Source of the DNA: Virgibacillus salexigens
Lineage (GTDB): Bacteria > Bacillota > Bacilli > Bacillales > Amphibacillaceae
Direction: 5' to 3'
DNA: 64,000 bases
NCBI RefSeq assembly: GCF_014905415.1
Contig: NZ_BNEO01000001.1
Span: 868,001-932,000 of the forward strand
In this document: one piece after another, positions 17,065-25,879 of the stretch
How positions within the stretch are numbered: the stretch's first letter is position 1
Layout of the letters: each line of letters begins with the position of its first letter
Notes under the pieces: generated by a model
Database searches by the model: none
The model's input: only the letters and a program-made list of their open reading frames with translations
What the model was told of the DNA's origin: nothing
Made by a program: the position numbers and the translations under genes

Positions 17065-17547
17065 TTATTCACCTCCTTTAAGCGTGAACCCTAGTTCTTC
17101 TTCTAGGAATCGTTTTATATTTTGTTTATCTTTCTGATTAGCTAAATACGTTAATTGTTCTTCATTTTGAAAGACCTGCATCAGCTGTTGTAATAGGACA
17201 AGCTGCGCGTGGGTTTCATCCATAGCTAGCAAGAAGATAATTTTTACGGGAGTCGTCGAATCCAAATCTCCCATTATGCCAAATTCAACTGGTTTCTTTA
17301 AAATTGCGACACTAATTGATTTTTTAATGACATGCTCGATATCGGTATGCGGTATTGCCACAGATACGCCTTGAGTTGGTAAGCCTGTTGGAAACGCTGC
17401 TTCCCGGTTAATTAGCGCATCTTTAAATGACTCCGTGACAAATCCTTTTTCTGCCATCGTTGCTGCCATGTTCTCAAGTGCTTCTTGATTACTTGTCACA
17501 TCAAGGTCTACTTGAATAATTGATTGATCATAATATAGCTCTGTCAT
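17065..17547 (-). CDS. gatA: PTS galactitol/fructose-type EIIA subunit
   Basis: 160 residues of the EIIA-2 (mannitol/fructose/galactitol) fold. The phosphorylated His67 lies in VSVAIPHTDIEHV, and the C-terminal FLLAMDETHAQLVLLQQLMQ segment is typical. GAGGTG precedes the ATG. It follows the PRD regulator by 22 bases and heads the gatABC genes, so regulator and transporter are probably one transcript. Confidence 0.9.
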   Translation of the reverse strand: MTELYYDQSIIQVDLDVTSNQEALENMAATMAEKGFVTESFKDALINREAAFPTGLPTQGVSVAIPHTDIEHVIKKSISVAILKKPVEFGIMGDLDSTTPVKIIFLLAMDETHAQLVLLQQLMQVFQNEEQLTYLANQKDKQNIKRFLEEELGFTLKGGE

Positions 17548-17569
17548 ATCTGCACCTCAGTCCCTGTTG

Positions 17570-19621
17570 TTATTCAAATGAGTAATCTTGAATCAATTGC
17601 TTCATTTTGTCTTTTGATTCTATTTGCATCAATGTTTTCATTGCATCCTTCGATTGAGCAAGCCTCATTAACTGCAGTAATGCTTTTAAATGTTTTTGTT
17701 TATCCATCGCAGCAATTACAACCATAATGTGAATACGATACTCCTTTCCATAATCAACACCTTCCTTTATATGCAGCAGGCTCATTGATGTCTCCCTAAC
17801 ACCGTCCTCAGGTGCTGCATGTGGGATAGCAAGATGATTCCCAATGACAATATAAGGATCCTGTTCTTTTTGATTCAACATTGCTTCCAAATAAGATCTA
17901 GCAATCTTGTTATTTACAAGTAAAGGTTTTGCTGTCAATTTAACTGCTTCATTCCAGGAAGTAACTGTATGCACCATTCGAATATGATCTAATGGCAAAA
18001 AATCACTTAGCACCATCATGGAAGAAGGAGGTTCTTCCGTATAAATGGATTCTGCCTCATCACGATGCATATAACGATATAATCGCTTTGCTAATTGTTG
18101 TTTATCATGAATTGTCGTATGTTCTTTAATAATCTGCAGCATTTCATCCATTTCGATTTTCGAAGGAAAATAGCCATGTAATTCTAATGACACCTGTTTC
18201 TTTAAGCGAATTTTTTCATCACGATGCAAGACACTACTCACCGTAAAAAGCTTTTTATTTGTTTCTAAAGGGATTGGCGAGAACACAAGATCATAATCAT
18301 ACGGATAAACCTTGAATTCTCGTACAGATAATGAATCTAAGAATACAAATTCAGGAAATAAATCTTTCAAATCACGATACATCAGCCTTGATACCGATAC
18401 ACCATTTGGACAAACAACAATGGCTTTGATTTTCTTCTGAATACTGTCCCCCTGCTTCGTTAACCAACCACCAATTAACATCGTTAAATAGACCGTTTCA
18501 CTTTCGGGAATATCCTTGCCAATTAAAAACGCTAACGGTTCGATTGCCTGTTCTACTAGGTGATGAAGCACAGAAAATTCCTTGCTTAATCCGTGCTGTA
18601 CATGATTGATTTCCGTTAGTTCGTATTTAATTCTGTAATACGCTGGTTTGACATGTAATAATAGCTTTTGCAGTAATTGCACACGGTCTTGAATGACAAC
18701 TACAGATTTCTTCTCAAAACGCGTCACCATTTCATCAAGTGCTTCATATAAATCAGGAATCGTATCTTCCATCAATAACTCAGACCAGTACACATTTATC
18801 GTTAATAAATGCAAGGTAATAAACAGCCGCTCTACCATAGGAATATGGGGGTGATCAAAAAGAATTTCTTCTGTCGCCAGATATTCTTTCGTATTTGAGA
18901 GCTCATCGTAAGTAATATAGAAAGAATCAATCACATGTCCCTTGTTAATTCGGTATAAAACAAGTAATAAGATATAAGGCATCGATGCTAGCTTCTCATC
19001 CGTAAATTTCAGATTAAGCTTCTTTTCTATATTCTCGATTCGTTTTATAGTCTCTGTTACCGCTCCTGCTTGCATATGAGCCAAATGCCGTACAAGCTTC
19101 TCTCCATCGTTCATATCAAGTATGACCGTTGTTATGTGAATGAGTAGTTTTCGAGTATAGAATTCATTGCCTTCTAATAGGTAACCATACTTCCGACTAT
19201 AGCGAATGGTTAATTGAAATGGTTCAACCAATTGCTGTGCTTTCTTTATATCATTTAGGACAGTATTTTTACTTACTTGTAATTCACTTGAAAAATGGTA
19301 GAGCGATAAGTCATTATTACTGATAAGCATAAACACGATCATGTACACACGTTCTGATTCGGAGAGAATCCGGTTTGGCTTCGCTCCCTCCTGATCATGA
19401 AGCAAGGCTGTATAAACATTCTGATCTAGAATAAAGTAACCTTGCCTTGTACGATTAATTGGCGGGAGACCTTGATTATCCAGCCATTGATTGATCTTTT
19501 GAATCCTGTAACTTAATTGTCTTCTCGTCAGCTTATACGTATGTGCAACCTCTTTGCTATTCATGCTAGGATTATTTAATAATGCTTCAAAGATCGTGTT
19601 ACTCCGATCATCAAGTTTCAT
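17570..19621 (-). CDS. PRD-containing transcriptional regulator with EIIB and EIIA domains (MtlR/LicR type)
   Basis: 683 residues. The order is N-terminal helix-turn-helix (NSKEVAHTYKLTRRQLSYRI), a second HTH near residue 100, then two PRD domains (about residues 190-395) with candidate His residues. A GatB-like EIIB domain follows (AIVVCPNGVSVSRLM), and a C-terminal EIIA domain ends the protein (HLAIPHAAPEDGV). Such proteins activate PTS operons and respond to phosphorylation by HPr, EIIA and EIIB. AGGGG precedes the ATG. It is the first gene of the galactitol cluster and probably activates it. Confidence 0.9.
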   Translation of the reverse strand: MKLDDRSNTIFEALLNNPSMNSKEVAHTYKLTRRQLSYRIQKINQWLDNQGLPPINRTRQGYFILDQNVYTALLHDQEGAKPNRILSESERVYMIVFMLISNNDLSLYHFSSELQVSKNTVLNDIKKAQQLVEPFQLTIRYSRKYGYLLEGNEFYTRKLLIHITTVILDMNDGEKLVRHLAHMQAGAVTETIKRIENIEKKLNLKFTDEKLASMPYILLLVLYRINKGHVIDSFYITYDELSNTKEYLATEEILFDHPHIPMVERLFITLHLLTINVYWSELLMEDTIPDLYEALDEMVTRFEKKSVVVIQDRVQLLQKLLLHVKPAYYRIKYELTEINHVQHGLSKEFSVLHHLVEQAIEPLAFLIGKDIPESETVYLTMLIGGWLTKQGDSIQKKIKAIVVCPNGVSVSRLMYRDLKDLFPEFVFLDSLSVREFKVYPYDYDLVFSPIPLETNKKLFTVSSVLHRDEKIRLKKQVSLELHGYFPSKIEMDEMLQIIKEHTTIHDKQQLAKRLYRYMHRDEAESIYTEEPPSSMMVLSDFLPLDHIRMVHTVTSWNEAVKLTAKPLLVNNKIARSYLEAMLNQKEQDPYIVIGNHLAIPHAAPEDGVRETSMSLLHIKEGVDYGKEYRIHIMVVIAAMDKQKHLKALLQLMRLAQSKDAMKTLMQIESKDKMKQLIQDYSFE

Positions 19622-19842
19622 GATTTCCCCTCTTTCACATTCATTGTATCAGCCAATACCACAATAATGTACGCGATTTCATCATAAATGTTTGAACGAC
19701 GAATGTACGATATTGGGATCGACACAAACAGCTTGTATCTCTCTTTATTCCTATTCCTATATAACACGAAATAAAGATAATAATAAAATTTTCTAAAACT
19801 GATGTAGCAAAGAAATTTGAAGTTCCCCATAGAATTTCGGGC

Positions 19843-19882
19843 AAAAAAATACCGCTAACCCGTCAATTAAGACGGATTAGCG
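19843..19882 (-). terminator. Intrinsic terminator after the sugar-phosphate kinase gene
   Basis: CGCTAACCCGTC and GACGGATTAGCG pair over 12 positions with one mismatch, followed on the minus strand by seven T residues. It ends the amino-galactose operon before the PRD regulator. Confidence 0.85.
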
Positions 19883-19885
19883 ATT

Positions 19886-20824
19886 CTATTTCAACAATTT
19901 GCGAACATGAATTTGCGATAGGTAATCAGGTATGGCTTCTGGGTCAATCTGACCTGTCTGGGCTTGCAATGCATTTAAGACACCCATTGTTAAACCAAAT
20001 TGAATTAGTTCCACTGCTGATAATTGCCGCTGATGACCAACGGCAAAACCAGCCAAGACACTATCCCCAGAACCAACTGGATTTTTAGCATGGATATTAG
20101 GAATAGATGCTCGATAAATAACTGCTTCATGTTTTATAACAGCTCCATCTTTTCCTAGTGTTACGACTACCCAAGGGATATCAGAAAGAAGGGTTCGATG
20201 AGATAAAATGTCAACAATGGCTTCCACGCTGTTTGAGGTCATTTCCATCGCCTCGGCAAATTCCTGCTGATTTGGTTTAATTAAATATGGCTTCGCATCA
20301 CCTTTTACAATTTCCATCAATAGCGATGCCTTCGTATCTAAAAAAACAGGAACCTTTTGTTGATTTGCCAAGCTAATAATTTGTTGATAAAAGGATACCG
20401 TTAAACCTTTTGGAAGGCTGCCTGAAATCGTCAATCTAGTAACTTTCCCCAATAAATTCTGCAGCTTTTGAAGAAATTGCTCTGATTCATCCTTGGTAAT
20501 GATTGGGCCATTCTCTAGGATCTCTGTCTGTTTGCCATCATGTAAAACAGCGATGCAGTTTCTTGTCTCTCCTTGAATGGATACAAAATCATGAGCAATC
20601 TGTTGCTGCGATAATTCATCTACTATAAACTCTCCTAATCTTCCACCTAGAAAACCAGTTGCTGTGACTTGCTCTTGTAATTGATCAATAACTCTGGTGA
20701 CATTAAGCCCTTTGCCACCAGCAGTCTTAGACACATGGGCAGCCCGATTCACATCATTTACTTGTAACGCTGATAATTGGTACTGCATATCTACCGAAGG
20801 ATTTAACGTAACCGTAAGAATCAT
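19886..20824 (-). CDS. PfkB-family kinase: 1-phosphofructokinase / tagatose-6-phosphate kinase
   Basis: About 312 residues from the ATG at 20824 (GGAGGAGG eight bases upstream); longer in-frame starts overlap the aldolase gene. MILTVTLNPSVDMQY is the classic LacC/FruK start. VSKTAGGKGLNVTRVI is the substrate loop, and NPVGSGDSVLAGFAVG carries the catalytic Asp and anion hole. It phosphorylates tagatose 6-phosphate or fructose 1-phosphate to the bisphosphate. The aldolase gene immediately upstream and the AgaS-type isomerase favour tagatose 6-phosphate. The same product would serve the galactitol operon next door. Confidence 0.88.
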   Translation of the reverse strand: MILTVTLNPSVDMQYQLSALQVNDVNRAAHVSKTAGGKGLNVTRVIDQLQEQVTATGFLGGRLGEFIVDELSQQQIAHDFVSIQGETRNCIAVLHDGKQTEILENGPIITKDESEQFLQKLQNLLGKVTRLTISGSLPKGLTVSFYQQIISLANQQKVPVFLDTKASLLMEIVKGDAKPYLIKPNQQEFAEAMEMTSNSVEAIVDILSHRTLLSDIPWVVVTLGKDGAVIKHEAVIYRASIPNIHAKNPVGSGDSVLAGFAVGHQRQLSAVELIQFGLTMGVLNALQAQTGQIDPEAIPDYLSQIHVRKLLK

Positions 20825-20849
20825 CGATACCACCTCCTCCATACATCTG

Positions 20850-21707
20850 TTATGCTTTCCCAGCACTCATACATATGGCTATTTTTTCGACAACTGCATC
20901 TTTCATTTTTGCTTTTGCAGGTGCCATGTACTTACGTGGGTCTGTTTCATCTGGATAATTAATCAAATGCTCTCTTAACCCTTGAGAAAACGGGATTTTC
21001 AACTCTGTTGAAATATTGACCTTTGCACATCCCAGCGAAATACATTTTTGTACATCTTGCTTCGATATCCCTGATGCCCCATGCAGTACAATCGGTATCG
21101 ATATTAGATTCTTGATTTTTGTTAATCTATCAAAATCTAAATGAGGTTCTGTTTCGTATAAACCATGTCCCGTCCCAATTGCAACAGCTAAGGAATCTAC
21201 CCCGGTCCGTTCCACAAATTCAACAACAGTATCTGGATCTGTGTATGCCGCATCTTTTGCTGCAACGACCATATCATCTTCTTGCCCCACTAATTTCCCC
21301 AACTCTGCTTCTACCGTAGCGTTATACGTATGCGCTTTATCGGCAACTAATTTTGATATAGCAATGTTTTCATCAAACGTTTGTTTAGATCCATCAATCA
21401 TCACGGATTTCGTACCGAGTTCAAGTGATGCTGCAATCGATTCATAGGTTTCATGATGATCCAGATGCAATGCAATAGGGATCTCATGTTGCTTTGCAGC
21501 CACTTCTGCTATTGCTTGAATATAAGCACGCCCTGCATAGTTCATCGTTCCAGGAGTAGCCGCCAATATAACCGGTGATCGTTGTTCAGCCGCAGCTTCT
21601 ACGACGGTTTGAATCGTTTCGAGATTATGAATATTAAAAGCTGGAACAGCATAGCCTTCTTTCCTTGCATTTTCTAGCATTTCTTTTGTATTTTGCAAGC
21701 AGGTCAT
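20850..21707 (-). CDS. Class II ketose-bisphosphate aldolase (tagatose/fructose 1,6-bisphosphate)
   Basis: 285 residues of the GatY/KbaY/FbaA class II family. Zinc ligands appear in IALHLDHHETYE, VEAELGKLVGQED and VLHGASGI, and VNISTELKIPF is the phosphate-binding region. It splits a ketose bisphosphate into dihydroxyacetone phosphate and glyceraldehyde 3-phosphate. Its neighbours, a PfkB kinase and AgaS isomerase, make tagatose bisphosphate the likely substrate. GGAGG precedes the ATG. Confidence 0.9.
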   Translation of the reverse strand: MTCLQNTKEMLENARKEGYAVPAFNIHNLETIQTVVEAAAEQRSPVILAATPGTMNYAGRAYIQAIAEVAAKQHEIPIALHLDHHETYESIAASLELGTKSVMIDGSKQTFDENIAISKLVADKAHTYNATVEAELGKLVGQEDDMVVAAKDAAYTDPDTVVEFVERTGVDSLAVAIGTGHGLYETEPHLDFDRLTKIKNLISIPIVLHGASGISKQDVQKCISLGCAKVNISTELKIPFSQGLREHLINYPDETDPRKYMAPAKAKMKDAVVEKIAICMSAGKA

Positions 21708-21742
21708 AATTTTATACCTCCGTATTTTATTTGGTCAAATTG

Positions 21743-22156
21743 CTAAATACCCTCTGAATGATTTCCTGTTCGTTCTTTGAATTCAAAAGCTTTAATACTC
21801 GCTTTCCCCTCTTGTATAACGTTCGAGACAAATGCTTTGACTGGAAGTTCTCTTTGAAACAAAGCACTAAGCAGCATCGGAGGATTTGTTCCACCAATTA
21901 CATGCATGTATTCCCTTGTTATTGCTAATTGCGAGCTTACATTAAATGGGGTGCCTCCAGCTAAATCTGCAAAACAAACAACACCGTCTCCTTCATCTAC
22001 TTTTTCAATTGCCTTAAGCAATGAGTCTTTTAACTTGTCTTGATCTTGCACAAAAGGGACAACCTCCAGACTCTCTACTTCTCCAGCAATTAGTTTAACG
22101 GATTGGTACAAACCAGTAGGGTATTTCCCATGACCTGTTAGAACAATACCAATCAT
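21743..22156 (-). CDS. PTS mannose-family EIIA subunit
   Basis: About 137 residues. The ATG at 22156 follows AAGGAAGG at 8 bases; a GTG three codons earlier has no spacing. The phosphorylated His9 lies in MIGIVLTGHGKYPTG, followed by CFADLAGGTPFNVSSQLA, the signature of EIIA-Man/Aga domains. It passes phosphate from HPr to the EIIB subunit at 24057. It is separated from EIID by about 275 bases without a recognisable gene, unusual in an otherwise tight operon. Confidence 0.9.
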   Translation of the reverse strand: MIGIVLTGHGKYPTGLYQSVKLIAGEVESLEVVPFVQDQDKLKDSLLKAIEKVDEGDGVVCFADLAGGTPFNVSSQLAITREYMHVIGGTNPPMLLSALFQRELPVKAFVSNVIQEGKASIKAFEFKERTGNHSEGI

Positions 22157-22165
22157 GTCATTCAC

Positions 22166-22432
22166 CTTCCTTTTTCTTACAATTTCATTTTAATGTACGG
22201 AACGATTCGTTGCGCTTTTGTCCTAAGTGAAGAAAGTATTAAATTTGATGGTTGGATAAAACGCTTCTGATGAGAAAATTGTGTCTAGCTACGAACGCAA
22301 AATACTAGAAGATTTCACGTCGTGTCTTACGATAAATCATCATCGATTTGCTAACGCCCATCGAGATTCCTTTATCTATGGTACGCCGCTCCAATTTCTA
22401 AATTTTTAAACAGGCGCTCTGCACTTTTCTTA
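22166..22432. other. Gap inside the mannose-family PTS operon with no supported gene
   Basis: No frame has both a ribosome site and family features, and there is no clear terminator or promoter. Short frames here could be the remains of an eroded gene, but I cannot name one. Confidence 0.4.
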
Positions 22433-23254
22433 CTACATAATTCCAAAATAAGATCCAATCAAGCCTACTATTACGGTTATTCCTATTAACAAAATTGGCG
22501 AACGGCCTTTTTTTAATAACCAATAAATAAGCAGGGTATATATTAAAGGAAGCATAGCTGGCATGATCTGGTCTAAGATGTCCGTTTGAACATTTAATTC
22601 AGACTCTCCTTGTTTCCATGTATAATCAATTTTAAAAGTTACATAGGTGGCAATCAGCCCACCTACTACTGTTAACCCAACGATTGAGGCGGCCCGTGAA
22701 ACATGTTTCGTGCCTTCCTTTAACTTGCCGATTGCCTTAACCCCAGTACGATAACCGTAACGCATTAATCCGAATCGAACTCCGAAATGAATAATATTAA
22801 ACATGATCAAAAAGATAAACGGTCCGAGAATATTGCCCTCCACTGCCAAAGAGGCACCTATACTTGCTGTAATTGGCAATAATGTTAAATAAAACAAAGC
22901 ATCACCAATACCACCTAAGGGTCCCATTGTTGCTACTTTAATGCCACGTATTGCTTCCCTATCCTCTTTCTTTTGCTCCATAGCTAGAATAATTCCCATA
23001 ATAAACGTTACGAGAAAAGGATGTGTGTTGAAGAATTCCAAATGATCCTTCATTGATTTGCTTAAATCTTTTTTATTCTTATGAATAACCCTCAGTCCAG
23101 GCAAAATAGAGTATAGCCATCCAGCGGCTTGCATTCGCTCGTAATTAAATGAGGCTTGTAACAATAACGACCTCCATGCAAGACTTCGTATTTGTTTGGG
23201 CGGTAAGTCCTGTGCAGAAGTTGTATCCTCGTATTGATAATGATTAGATGCCAT
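22433..23254 (-). CDS. PTS mannose-family EIID subunit
   Basis: 273 residues. The N-terminal LAWRSLLLQASFNYERMQAAGW motif, the central REAIRGIKVATMGPLGGIGDA segment and three or four C-terminal membrane spans are diagnostic of EIID-Man/Aga. It forms the membrane complex with EIIC. Its start overlaps the EIIC stop by 11 bases, which indicates coupled translation. GGGGGAG lies before the ATG. Confidence 0.92.
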   Translation of the reverse strand: MASNHYQYEDTTSAQDLPPKQIRSLAWRSLLLQASFNYERMQAAGWLYSILPGLRVIHKNKKDLSKSMKDHLEFFNTHPFLVTFIMGIILAMEQKKEDREAIRGIKVATMGPLGGIGDALFYLTLLPITASIGASLAVEGNILGPFIFLIMFNIIHFGVRFGLMRYGYRTGVKAIGKLKEGTKHVSRAASIVGLTVVGGLIATYVTFKIDYTWKQGESELNVQTDILDQIMPAMLPLIYTLLIYWLLKKGRSPILLIGITVIVGLIGSYFGIM

Positions 23255-24011
23255 CCGTTATCTCCCCCTCTTCAGGTGTAGGGCCTTGCTTATGTTTGTT
23301 TTGATAATAGTCGTACAATGCGATGGCTAAACCAATTAAAGCAATCGCTAATATTGGGAGCTCAAGATAGGCAGCAAGAATGAACCCAACAATAAAGAAC
23401 ATGATATATTCGACCTTCATCATAATCCTTAGCAGCATTGCAAAACCTATTGCTGGCATGATTCCTCCTGCAACTGATAATCCATCAATAATCCATTGTG
23501 GAACGGTTTCTACAAAAGCAGCCGCTTTTTCAGCACCAAAGTAAATAGGCAAAAAGGCAATAACTGCATTAAAAATAAACAAGATTACTAGACCAAGATA
23601 ATTAATTCTTTCAATCCCTTTTCCATTTGCCTCCAACGCAAATTGATCGGCCTTATGCATGACTGGTGCAAAAACGGTGAAGAATAATGTAATCAATCCC
23701 TGTACAGCAACAGCAAATGGGATGGCTACACCAACAGCAACATTCGGATCTTGCCCAGCTATAATTCCGAATGCGGTTCCAATAACTCCACCAATAACGA
23801 CATTAGGAGGTTGCGCCCCAGCAAGCGGGACCATCCCCATCCAAATTAGTTCTAATGTACCGCCGACGATTAATCCTGTAGTAACATCTCCAAGAATCAA
23901 ACCAACAACCAGACCAGTGACAACTGGACGATGAATATGTGTCAAACCATTATATAAATCTATTCCAATAATCCCTGCCCATAAAGCTATTAAAATAGCC
24001 TCCAGTAACAT
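23244..24011 (-). CDS. PTS mannose/fructose/sorbose-family EIIC subunit
   Basis: 255 residues with about seven hydrophobic segments and the family motif GGTLELIWMGMVPLAGAQPPN. It forms the sugar channel with EIID. AAAGGAGGAG precedes the ATG. The set EIIB-EIIC-EIID-EIIA with an AgaS-like isomerase points to galactosamine or N-acetylgalactosamine uptake rather than mannose, by context only. Confidence 0.92.
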   Translation of the reverse strand: MLLEAILIALWAGIIGIDLYNGLTHIHRPVVTGLVVGLILGDVTTGLIVGGTLELIWMGMVPLAGAQPPNVVIGGVIGTAFGIIAGQDPNVAVGVAIPFAVAVQGLITLFFTVFAPVMHKADQFALEANGKGIERINYLGLVILFIFNAVIAFLPIYFGAEKAAAFVETVPQWIIDGLSVAGGIMPAIGFAMLLRIMMKVEYIMFFIVGFILAAYLELPILAIALIGLAIALYDYYQNKHKQGPTPEEGEITDGI

Positions 24012-24056
24012 CCTTCACTCCTCCTTTTAAACATAGATTTGTAGGAAACACTTCAA

Positions 24057-24536
24057 TTAAAGAAGATCCATGATATTTTGGCCTTTTTCATTCGGAACTC
24101 CCCGTAAGTCCATACTTACTCCTAATTGTTCGAGTTTTTTAAATGCACTTATATCAGCTTCATCTACAGAGACAGTAGAAGATATTTGCTTTTTCCCTTC
24201 TTCATAATGCATATTACCCACATTGATTTGTTCCAAGGGAACGCCACCTTCTTTTAATGCCAGAGCATCATGAACATCTTTAACAACCAAGAATATTTTC
24301 TGTTTAGGCGATGCTTTATGAATAACATCGATTGTTTTTTGTAATGAAAAATATCGTGCTTGTATGACATCTGGAAGTACCATATCCATTAGACTTTGCT
24401 GAACCTCATCTCCAGCAGCTTTATCATTCGCTACAACGACTAAATTTGCCCCTAAGTGATTTACCCATGTTACGCCTACCTGCCCATGTATTAATCGATT
24501 ATCAATTCGTGTTAATAATATATTTGGTCCTGTCAT
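24057..24536 (-). CDS. PTS mannose-family EIIB subunit
   Basis: 159 residues from the ATG at 24536, which has AAAGGATG at 8 bases; an in-frame codon at 24569 is less well placed. His17 in ILLTRIDNRLIHGQVGVTW is the phosphorylation site of EIIB-Man/Sor/Aga. It transfers phosphate from EIIA to the incoming sugar. It follows the AgaS-like gene by 77 bases, which include an intercistronic hairpin. Confidence 0.92.
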   Translation of the reverse strand: MTGPNILLTRIDNRLIHGQVGVTWVNHLGANLVVVANDKAAGDEVQQSLMDMVLPDVIQARYFSLQKTIDVIHKASPKQKIFLVVKDVHDALALKEGGVPLEQINVGNMHYEEGKKQISSTVSVDEADISAFKKLEQLGVSMDLRGVPNEKGQNIMDLL

Positions 24537-24592
24537 ATGATTCATCCTTTCTTTTAATTCTTCAAACATGTAAGTGCTATCATAATTAGTTA

Positions 24593-24618
24593 TTTAGAGA
24601 CTGCCCATAGTCCCTAAA
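24593..24618 (-). other. Intercistronic hairpin at the agaS stop codon
   Basis: TTTAGAGACT and AGTCCCTAAA form a 10-bp stem with one wobble pair and a 6-base loop. It covers the stop codon of the AgaS-like gene. No T-run follows, so it probably tunes message stability between isomerase and PTS genes. Confidence 0.5.
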
Positions 24619-25786
24619 TGTTGCGGTACTCATAAATAGTAACCCCCTTAACCACTCGATTCACTTTTCCATCAGGACTTGGATTGTCCGGTGTAATTCC
24701 AAGTTGGATCGACTTCTTCAAAGCAAGGATTTGAGCGAAGATGATATAAAGAAAGGCCAAATAAAAGTCATTTCCAAGTGACTCTCCCTCTCCATTGACT
24801 GAAAGGGCCCAATCTGCCAGCTCCACTACTTCTGAATCTTTACTTTCCGTTAGTACGACCACCTTGCTGTTCTCCTGTGACAATTCCTTTAATATATCCA
24901 AATCATACTGTCTGGTATATGGATCTTGAGACATGAATAGAACAACGAGTGTCTGATCATTTAAGATTGATTTAGGTCCATGACGGAACCCTAAGGAGGA
25001 TTCATGTACGGCAACAACTTTACCCGCCGATAACTCTAGCATTTTCAAAGCTGCCTCATGCGATAATTGACTTAATATCCCAGATCCCAAATATACAATT
25101 CGCTCCATATTCATATGAATAATTTCATCAACGATATCTGCTAAAGTGCTGATTAATCTTTCTGCATACGCAATGATTTTTGTAACTGAATTTCCAGTAA
25201 AAGGACTCGTGGTGAATGCCCCATAACCAACGATCATCATACTTGTAAAACTACTTGTCATCGCAAAGCCTTGATCATGTGCTTGTTCTGGTGTCTGTAG
25301 AATAAGGCTATTTTCATCATGCCTTGCATTCTCTGTTAACTCCCCATCTGGATTACAAGTGATAATAACTTGATAGAAATCCTTAATGATATTGCTAGCC
25401 AAATTGACTGCAGCTACACTCTCAGGACTATTTCCGGATCTTCCGAAAGAAACTAGAATAGTAGGTATTTCCTCAAATAGATAATCGGCAGGATTAGATA
25501 CCATATCTGTTGTTGCAATCGCTTCAAATTGTATGTTCGCTTGATTCTCTTTTTGTAATACTGGCGCGAGTATATCACCCGCAAACGCTGAAGTACCTGC
25601 ACCAGTAAAGACAACCCTTAATCGAGCATGCTTCGTGTAAATAGCTGAAAGAAATGCATGAATGTCATCCTTCCATTGGAATACGTTTTCTACTGCTTCT
25701 TTCCAAACATTTGGCTGTTGAGAAATCTCACGGGTTGTAAATCCAGCCATTTCATCTGCTAATTCTTTTTCTGATAGCTTAAACAT
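24614..25786 (-). CDS. agaS: SIS-domain sugar-phosphate isomerase/deaminase, AgaS type
   Basis: 390 residues, near the length of E. coli AgaS (384). Two SIS domains are visible: VFTGAGTSAFAGDI, ILVSFGRSGNSPESVAAV and SGKVVAVHESSLGFRHGPKS, GlmS-like phosphosugar binding motifs. AgaS deaminates and isomerises galactosamine 6-phosphate to tagatose 6-phosphate. GAGGAGG precedes the ATG. A GntR-type inverted repeat lies directly upstream (25802-25825). The downstream PTS, kinase and aldolase complete the route. No AgaA/NagA deacetylase is in the window, so the imported sugar may be galactosamine itself or the deacetylase is elsewhere. Confidence 0.86.
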   Translation of the reverse strand: MFKLSEKELADEMAGFTTREISQQPNVWKEAVENVFQWKDDIHAFLSAIYTKHARLRVVFTGAGTSAFAGDILAPVLQKENQANIQFEAIATTDMVSNPADYLFEEIPTILVSFGRSGNSPESVAAVNLASNIIKDFYQVIITCNPDGELTENARHDENSLILQTPEQAHDQGFAMTSSFTSMMIVGYGAFTTSPFTGNSVTKIIAYAERLISTLADIVDEIIHMNMERIVYLGSGILSQLSHEAALKMLELSAGKVVAVHESSLGFRHGPKSILNDQTLVVLFMSQDPYTRQYDLDILKELSQENSKVVVLTESKDSEVVELADWALSVNGEGESLGNDFYLAFLYIIFAQILALKKSIQLGITPDNPSPDGKVNRVVKGVTIYEYRNI

Positions 25787-25801
25787 CTTATTTCCTCCTC
25801 A

Positions 25802-25825
25802 ACTGGTTATGTTGTCATAACCAGT
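25802..25825. promoter_or_regulatory. GntR-type operator in front of agaS
   Basis: ACTGGTTAT (25802-25810) and ATAACCAGT (25817-25825) are exact inverted halves. The same halves form the tighter repeat before the GntR gene at 26621-26636, so that regulator probably binds both. Confidence 0.7.
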
Positions 25826-25836
25826 ATTGATAATTG

Positions 25837-25876
25837 AAAACCCTATTAAGAATGGAATGGCTTCCTAATAGAGTTT
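25837..25876 (-). terminator. Terminator or attenuator between the GntR and agaS genes
   Basis: AACCCTATTAAGAA pairs with TTCCTAATAGAGTT with a few mismatches, and TTTTC follows on the minus strand. It would stop most GntR transcripts before agaS unless read through. Confidence 0.65.
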
Positions 25877-25879
25877 GTT

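Noticed and set aside
19618-19844. Two frames of 67-70 codons upstream of the PRD regulator
   Set aside because: They cover each other and the promoter region, lack ribosome sites and have no recognisable features.
22166-22432. Possible remnant of a gene between EIID and EIIA
   Set aside because: Short frames show no convincing family resemblance, so no pseudogene was called.
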